This document shows, in pieces, positions 58,501-64,000 of a stretch of DNA of 64,000 bases. Every line of letters starts with the position of its first letter. Position 1 is the first letter of the stretch. The notes beneath the pieces are model-generated. The model worked only from the letters and a program-made list of their open reading frames with translations, made no database searches and was not told where the DNA came from. A program made the translations under genes and the position numbers. The stretch comes from Trichoderma breve. Its lineage: Eukaryota; Ascomycota; Sordariomycetes; Hypocreales; Hypocreaceae. The stretch covers positions 5,146,001 through 5,210,000 of the forward strand of contig NC_079234.1 of the NCBI RefSeq assembly GCF_028502605.1. Direction: 5' to 3'.

Positions 58501-59688
58501 CTTGGGCCAAGGGAAGCGAATGCTTAACCCTGGAGAGTCAAGGTTATTCTGGAGATGTGTAAGTACATTTATGTCATATATCTGCAAGTATAGGACGAAT
58601 ACTAAAGGAGAATAGACTTGTGGTGTAGAGCAGTGGGAGGAAATATCTCCAGAACAACGTGAATTTGTTGAAAGGATACTCGAGTGGTCGGATAATTGTC
58701 CCCCCTTGGCATCTCGATGCGCTGTGAGAAGGGTACAAGTGACGCTATTTTCTTCCATTAAAGGCATTCTACAATATGCAGGTGGACAAATTACCCGGCC
58801 ATCACGAGCAGCTACTAGATATACTCCACAAGAAAGTAACTCTTCTACGCCGCCTGAGAACCAGCGACAACCACTCACAGGGGCGACTCCCCTTCAACAG
58901 CAACAAGGTCCGACGATTGGTCAGCAGGTCCAGGCGACTATCCCGGATCCTAATGACAGTCTTCAATGGTGGATATTATTTGGCGTCAGAGGAGCGCGGC
59001 GAACGCTGGTGCCGACCCAAATCCACGTTACTAGCCAGACAACAGATGGCCACATCTTTCAAGAGCTAAAGCGATGCTATATGATCTATCGAGGAAGGCT
59101 AAGACTATGGTTCTCAGTCTGGCGCTTAGAATACTGCGAAGTGGTAAAGGTACGTATGCAAAACTGAATCCAACCTGCGAGTTACTCTGTTGATATCATA
59201 GCTAGTTTAGCAGACTTACCCCTGACCGAATGGTTCGAGAGTACAGAGAGCTTCCATCTGATAAAGATTACCATTACGACCCTCGAGCTGGTGAACGGGA
59301 TGTTAGAAACCCTCCTATTTCACCTCACCACTTCCAAACTCTCTTCTACGCCTGCCCCTCGCCATGTACTTGGCCTTTCCCTCACGATTGTATACCCCTG
59401 ATTGCAAACACGGTGAACTTAGCCCGCATCCCGAAGCGAACAAGAGAATTCGAGAAAGATCAGAGCTCACCTATATGGGGCTTTGAAACCGTCTTTGCGG
59501 TTTCATTTAGCTACGTCCTTGCTTATCATCTTGTTATGGTTGCGGGACCACTCGTATTTTGGGGACTCTGGATGAAATTCCATCCTGACGACTTACAGAA
59601 TGCTTCTGTGCCTATAACCGTCGTTATAGGTGCTCTGTCGTTGTTTTGGAGTGGCGCTGGAATACTGACAAGCAGAGAAAGGGAATGA
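55523..59688 (+). CDS. NLR-like STAND protein with two NB modules, TPRs and C-terminal membrane segments
   Basis: Join 55523-55863, 55915-58558, 58616-59149, 59206-59688; 1333 aa if begun at 55523 (in-frame ATGs at 55586, 55637 and 55700 are alternatives; the start is unsettled). First NB module: LVGRPD, P-loop GRAGSGKT (109-116, rebuilt across intron 1), Walker B LILDNADD (185-192), TVLWTSRD, and the ARC motif LPLAITQVGAYM (287-298). Second module: YFTGRED, P-loop GPEGIGKT (390-397), Walker B LLVVDDADD (467-475), then directly TPR units (about 552-680: YERQGHWAEAQKLGKELIEA and two more). A Ser/Asp-rich linker (GDSGYAS) follows, then a helical region, a CTCGVEQWEEISPE segment, and near the end two hydrophobic stretches. 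Such proteins sense non-self in fungi. Codon use is AT-richer than in neighbours. Confidence 0.78.
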
Positions 59689-60692
59689 AATTCGCATATA
59701 TGTGTTCCTTTTTTGTATGAGTGATGACTGAAATAACAGCATGTACTGAAATGATGATACGACAGTCTTGATAGATAAGGAGGGATTACAACTTTATTGC
59801 CTACATGCTTGCCGAATCATGAACAATCTAAAATAGCGCTAGCTAGATGCTTAGTAGATATCACGAATGAATGAGAGATGATGAACGCCGTTGCTGGTTC
59901 AAGCATCATGAGAATGTTCCCTCTCCAGGATTACTAAGCTTCGATATTGGAATGCTTCAAGATCGACGATGCCTCCAAAGCTATAATAAAGATGGCGGGG
60001 TATTACGGACGGCTTCTGGTTCTGTCCTCAGCTTCTTATTGTATAGATACAAAGCCACACCCGCCACAGTCTTTTCTATGGTTGATATTAAGGTTCAAGA
60101 ACTAAAGTTAGCTCGAACCACTACCGATATATCAAACAGATCGATGTATTGTATGTTGTCTACTAAGGCAACACAGAATGCCGAATGTGCCGAGAACAAG
60201 CTGTACAGGTAGAAACAACAATTGGATGATTCTCATGGATTAACTCATTGGAAGCTACTTTAATCATCAAGAAATCGCCAATTTCCCCCCTTCATCTTAT
60301 ACATCCTCGGTGGAGCATCATCAACGTATCCCTTACATAGCTCCAGCTTAGCTTCAACACCATGGCAAATAACTTTACGGTTCGGGCTTCTTCTCTCCAG
60401 CTTCTTCGCATTCAATCTCGATTCCACAAAAAAAAAAGTATGGATAGTATTAGTTAGTACTATATCCACCCCCCAAATATATACCGATTCCCTAGGAGCA
60501 GTAAGTAGTAATTCGGCAGAGAGCCCTGTTTAATCTTATTCAACATAACGCATAAAATCCCTTGCCCAGCCTTGCCCAGCATTTTTTGCCTCCGCTTGCT
60601 TGTTTTCTTTAAAAAAATAATAATCATATAACATGCCTTCTTTTTTATCATTCTCTTCACACTCTTCATCTTAATAATCATCTCCCACACCA
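59689..60692. other. Convergent 3' region between the NLR-like and PHD genes
   Basis: AT-rich, no domain-bearing frame. A-runs at 60428-60438 and 60611-60620. Probably the two 3' UTRs and a short neutral spacer. Confidence 0.45.
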
Positions 60693-63114
60693 TTATCGAA
60701 GGGATCGAAGCGTCTTGTTCGCCAACGACGACAACGCCGACTGTCCCCCATTGTTTCCCCGCCCAATGCTTTGCTGCGCTCGCCGTGCGGCAACATTGGG
60801 TGTGTTGGCACAGAAGCCACAGATGTACACGCTCGGCATGGTACGCCTGCTTATGTTGACGCATTTTCCGTGCAGCAACATCTCGCATGACTCGCTAGAA
60901 ACGGCTTCATGTCAGCAGGGCTCAACATCTCTCGAGGAAGATCAAACACGGGGAAACTAGCCGGCATACTCAAACACCAGCAGGGGACAAGGGATCTGGA
61001 TTATAACATACCATTGAACCATGTAGCTATTTCCTTCATCAGGCTCATTTCTACCGCATACACATCGAACTCCGCGTCTATAGCTCGAGTCTGCCATGCT
61101 GACCGGAGATATGGAGCTTGCTTTGAAGTTCCCCGAGCTGCTTGAGGTGAGAATGCGTTGTTGTGGCCGAGAGTTCTCAATCTGCATAGACCGCTTCTGA
61201 CGGTCTTCTACCACTTTGCGCAGCTCGCTTGCTGCATCTCCTCCTCTTTCTTGATGATCTGTCAAAACCGTCTCGGCCTCACTTTCTCCGTCATTTTGCG
61301 TCACAAGAGAAGGGGTAGATGCACTCCTGCTCCGATCACTGACGCTCCGGCGGCCCGAATGGAATATCGAGCCTACTGGCTTGCGTGGGTCCGGTAGTGC
61401 AAAGGATGCATTGAATGAACTGGCTCGGCTGGGTATAATGATTGGCTCCTCATCTGTGGAAGACTCGTCGTCAGAAGACTCCCAGCTTCTTCGTGTGGAA
61501 GACAGTTCCCGGGAGCTTCGGCTGCGAGTTATGCCACCAGCTTCTTCGACCATGACCGTGGTTTCCGCTCGAGCCCGTCCATGTGCGTCTATGGTGAACC
61601 TCACCGACGTTCGAGGTCGGCTCAGATGTGGCTGAGAGGCAGACTCGGGGATAGATGCCAGGCTTGATAGTCGCCGTTGGCTCTTTAGTGGCGACATTCT
61701 CCCAGACGCTGATGATCTCGACGACTTTCCCGCTTCGGAGCCTGCATTTGAACTTCCGGCCTGTGACGATGGCCGTGCAGCGGGTGCCAACGTCGGCAAC
61801 GCCCCTCGCCCCCCTGCCTTCTTTGTTCGACCCTCACTCAGGCTACGATTCAGTTCTGGACGGCCCATGGCCTTGACGGGAGAGTTTGTACGGTCTGGCA
61901 TCTTGCCCCTCTTCACCTCCTTCAGGCTGTTGGTCCGGCGGGATTGAGGCATGATGCGAGTGTTGTTGGCCTCTGCAGCAGCAGCCATATCCGTAGATGC
62001 CGCATTCATGGCCGGATTGAAGTCGGCATTCATCGAGGCCGTTGGGGGTCGGCTATATAGCAATCCTGGGTCCACGCCTTCCATAGGAGTACCTACGCCG
62101 AACGAATCTTCCATCGATGCTTGAAACATGGCAGTTGCTGCTACGGGGCCAACAGATTGACCAGTCACCGGTGGCTTGGGCGCCAGCATCCTCTCCCTTC
62201 GGGCAGGCTGGTGCATGCCCTGGGCATTTGGCTGGACATTTTCTTGGTTCGATGAGGGTGGAGGAGGGGGCGGGACGGGATCTTGAAAGAGCTGAATGTC
62301 GCTGTTCCAGTCAAAGGATCCAGTATGGCGATGCGAGGGCTGGAAGAAGGTGGCGCCGGCAGTGCTAAAGTCCAGGTCCATGCCCATGGCTGGGTCCCAG
62401 AAATTGGCCTGGCTCGGGGGAGCAGACATGGGATAGACAAACATGTCATCGGCGCCGCCCATCATGGCAGCCATGTCGTGGTGGCCCTGAAAGCTGTCGC
62501 TAAAGTCCGGGTGACCGTAGGCCCGGTCATCTTGCATGTTGACCTTTGGTGCGAGCTTCTGGCCGCCCTTGTGAGCCGACGGCGGCGGCGACAAAGGCTG
62601 TGCTGCGTCGGAACCTTCAATTGTACCCCGGCGGAGCTTCTTGGGAGACTTGGTGTGCGAGGAGGAAAAGGCAGGGCCGAGGTGTGCGTCGGAATTGGCA
62701 GCGGCGGCTGCCTTTGTAGATAATATCAAAGCGGCCGGGGAGGAAGGCAGACGTCGTGAAGGGTCGACGGGCGGCGGTGGAAGGTTTGGGTTCGACGGCG
62801 GGATGTTGGCTCGGGTTGCAATCTCGACAGCTAGCTCTTCGACGGAAAGCAGGCGCTTGTGCCCTAGATACGACGATGCGAAGGGAGTGGTGGGCACAAA
62901 GTCAGCAAAGGGAAACTGAGCCCCTCTCAGATTGCCCGGCGTTGCGTTGAAGACTGAGTATTCCTCGGCAAAGCGAGGCGTCAGGCCGCTGGTGTCGGCG
63001 AAGGATCCCTGGGGGGGTTTCGGCGTCTCGAAAATAGGGCTCGGAAATGCACCCGATGTTGGAGTCTGCTTTGGCGTGGGCGGTGGGTGAGCGTTTGGAT
63101 CTCCAAAGCTACTG
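60693..63114 (-). CDS. PHD-finger protein with long disordered N-terminal region (5' end not settled)
   Basis: Join (minus) [5' exon(s)], 63114-61012, 60894-60693; at least 768 aa. The 117-bp intron 60895-61011 must be removed to complete the finger. The N-terminal 600 residues are Pro/Ser/Ala-rich and disordered (PPPTPKQTPTSGAFPSPIFE near the start, TRANIPPSNPNLPPPP). At the C terminus is a Cys4-His-Cys3 PHD finger: VRCVCGRNEPDEGNSYMVQ then CESCEMLLHGKC and SVYICGFC. PHD fingers bind histone H3 tails; yeast relatives sit in histone deacetylase or acetylase complexes. The frame remains open to 63131 but has no ATG, and an AG acceptor (CACAG|C) at 63115 suggests an upstream exon. A possible one is ATG at 63550 with donor GTACGC at 63527 (phase 2, giving 775 aa). 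Confidence 0.78.
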
Positions 63115-64000
63115 CTGTGCGGAGTCAACAAGATTGGTTAGCCAAGTGCTGGAGGGAGCGGAGGGCAGGCATGCTTTAGAGTGTTCGCAAGGCGGACATG
63201 CCTTGATACTAGCTGTTGATCCTCGCTCATATCAGCTTGAATTCCTGTTGGCTATGAGAACCCAGACACAAGCATCCCAGTGCGTGCACCGCCAATTCGG
63301 GCCGTGGGGAAAAGGCCTGGAAAAAAAAGAGTGGGAGACAGCAGAGATTGTATAATCGTTGCAAGGGAGGCTTCAATTCCCCTTTGATGCAAATAATAAA
63401 AAGTGGTTGTATGTGATTCGGCGTCGTAGAGGGAGGGCGGTATAAGATTCAGGTCTGAGGGTGCGGAAAAGGTGTGCAGGCGACGGTCGAAGGTGTGGTG
63501 GTGGTTGCTTGGGCAATATTGGCGTACAATCGCAGTGGCTCGTTTCTCATTATCCAAAATGCTCGTTAACGGTCATGACAAAGATGCAAAAGGTCGTGGA
63601 AATCCGGCACTGGCTCTGCAAAATGCAAAGGGGTCAAAAGAAACAAGAAAGAAAAGAGAAGAAAAAAACTGGTCTGATTAGCTTGCTTGCTACGGCGTCC
63701 CAAGAGAATCCCATATGAGGCCGTGAAAAAGGGAGTGCATGGAGGGGAGAGGGAGAGAGAGGGTCTTGTCTTACCGGAACAGCAAAGCAAAGCAAGACGC
63801 AACGCAAAGGAGAGCAACAGATTCGAACGGGGGAAAATCAAGGGAGGCAAGTCTTGTCCTGGAGCTCCACAGAGCATCAACCTGCTATTCAAGGGCGGAA
63901 CAGCAGATGCAGTGGCAGGCAATGGACGAAGCAGGACAGATTGGAGGGAGGAAGGGAAAAGAAAAAAAAGAGTTGCGAGGATAAGAGAACAGAAGGCGGA
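63115..64000. other. Upstream region of the PHD gene, probably with its first exon
   Basis: The first part looks like an intron (CTAAC branch and CACAG acceptor on the minus strand near 63115-63145). A candidate first exon is 63528-63550. Beyond 63560 the minus strand is pyrimidine-rich (for example 63640-63665 and 63735-63765), as in the other promoters and leaders here. The window ends without another gene. Confidence 0.4.

Noticed and set aside
55523..59688. Calling the NLR-like gene a pseudogene
   Set aside because: Apparent breaks at 55867, 58615 and 59167 are removed by ordinary 51-57 bp GT-AG introns, and the nucleotide-binding motifs are intact.
63115..63131. Taking 63131 as the start of the PHD protein
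   Set aside because: The triplet there is TTG on the minus strand, not ATG, and a splice acceptor preceded by a CTAAC branch sequence lies just upstream of the clearly coding part.

Overview
The window is nuclear DNA of a filamentous ascomycete, most likely a sordariomycete close to Hypocreales (Trichoderma-like). That placement is inferred from gene structure (short 50-120 bp GT-AG introns, CTAAC-type branch sites, long single-gene leaders), from the gene set, and from fungal-specific families such as RTA1-like, YPP1, a Whi5/Nrm1-type regulator, a GPI wall protein and a fungal NLR. I see no transposon, rRNA, tRNA, CRISPR or prokaryotic feature.

Layout. 963-5657 (+) encodes a glutamine-rich Mediator subunit Med15/Gal11 with an N-terminal KIX domain. 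7599-8727 (+) encodes a small Whi5/Nrm1-type G1/S regulator. 9285-10826 (-) is aspartyl aminopeptidase (M18). 11535-12530 (-) is a seven-helix RTA1-like protein. 16268-17158 (-) is a secreted GPI-type wall protein. A gene-poor stretch of about 5.2 kb follows. 22374-25765 (+) is the tRNA exporter exportin-T (LOS1), convergent with the TTC7-like PI4-kinase scaffold YPP1 at 26599-30337 (-). YPP1 is divergent from RIX1 (31195-33521, +), a 60S assembly factor. A WW-domain protein (34036-34908, -) is divergent from a GPI-anchored GH16 protein (35985-37226, +). 39234-40940 (-) is a bZIP factor. A second gene-poor stretch of about 5.6 kb leads to 46506-48801 (+), a disordered nuclear-type protein with a KEN box and a PP1 docking motif. 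51023-52541 (+) is an Stm1/SERBP1-like RGG protein, convergent with 3-isopropylmalate dehydrogenase LEU2 (53500-54902, -). 55523-59688 (+) is an unusual NLR-like STAND protein with two nucleotide-binding modules. 60693 to about 63.1-63.5 kb (-) is a PHD-finger protein whose 5' end I could not settle.

Most genes are conserved housekeeping genes: transcription, cell-cycle entry, ribosome assembly and function, tRNA export, phosphoinositide signalling and leucine synthesis. They are unlinked by pathway, as is normal for fungi, although several bear on growth control. The accessory-looking elements are the NLR, the two wall/secreted proteins and the RTA1-like protein. The items most worth following up are the tandem-NB NLR whose second module seems to lose its ARC half before the TPRs; a PHD finger in which the usual tryptophan is leucine; an orphan KEN-box/PP1-motif protein; a set of very small exons (6-21 nt); and seven copies of the 9-mer TACGGAGTA, all in gene-free DNA. 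All splice joins were worked out by hand from reading frame and splice-site consensus; none is backed by RNA data.
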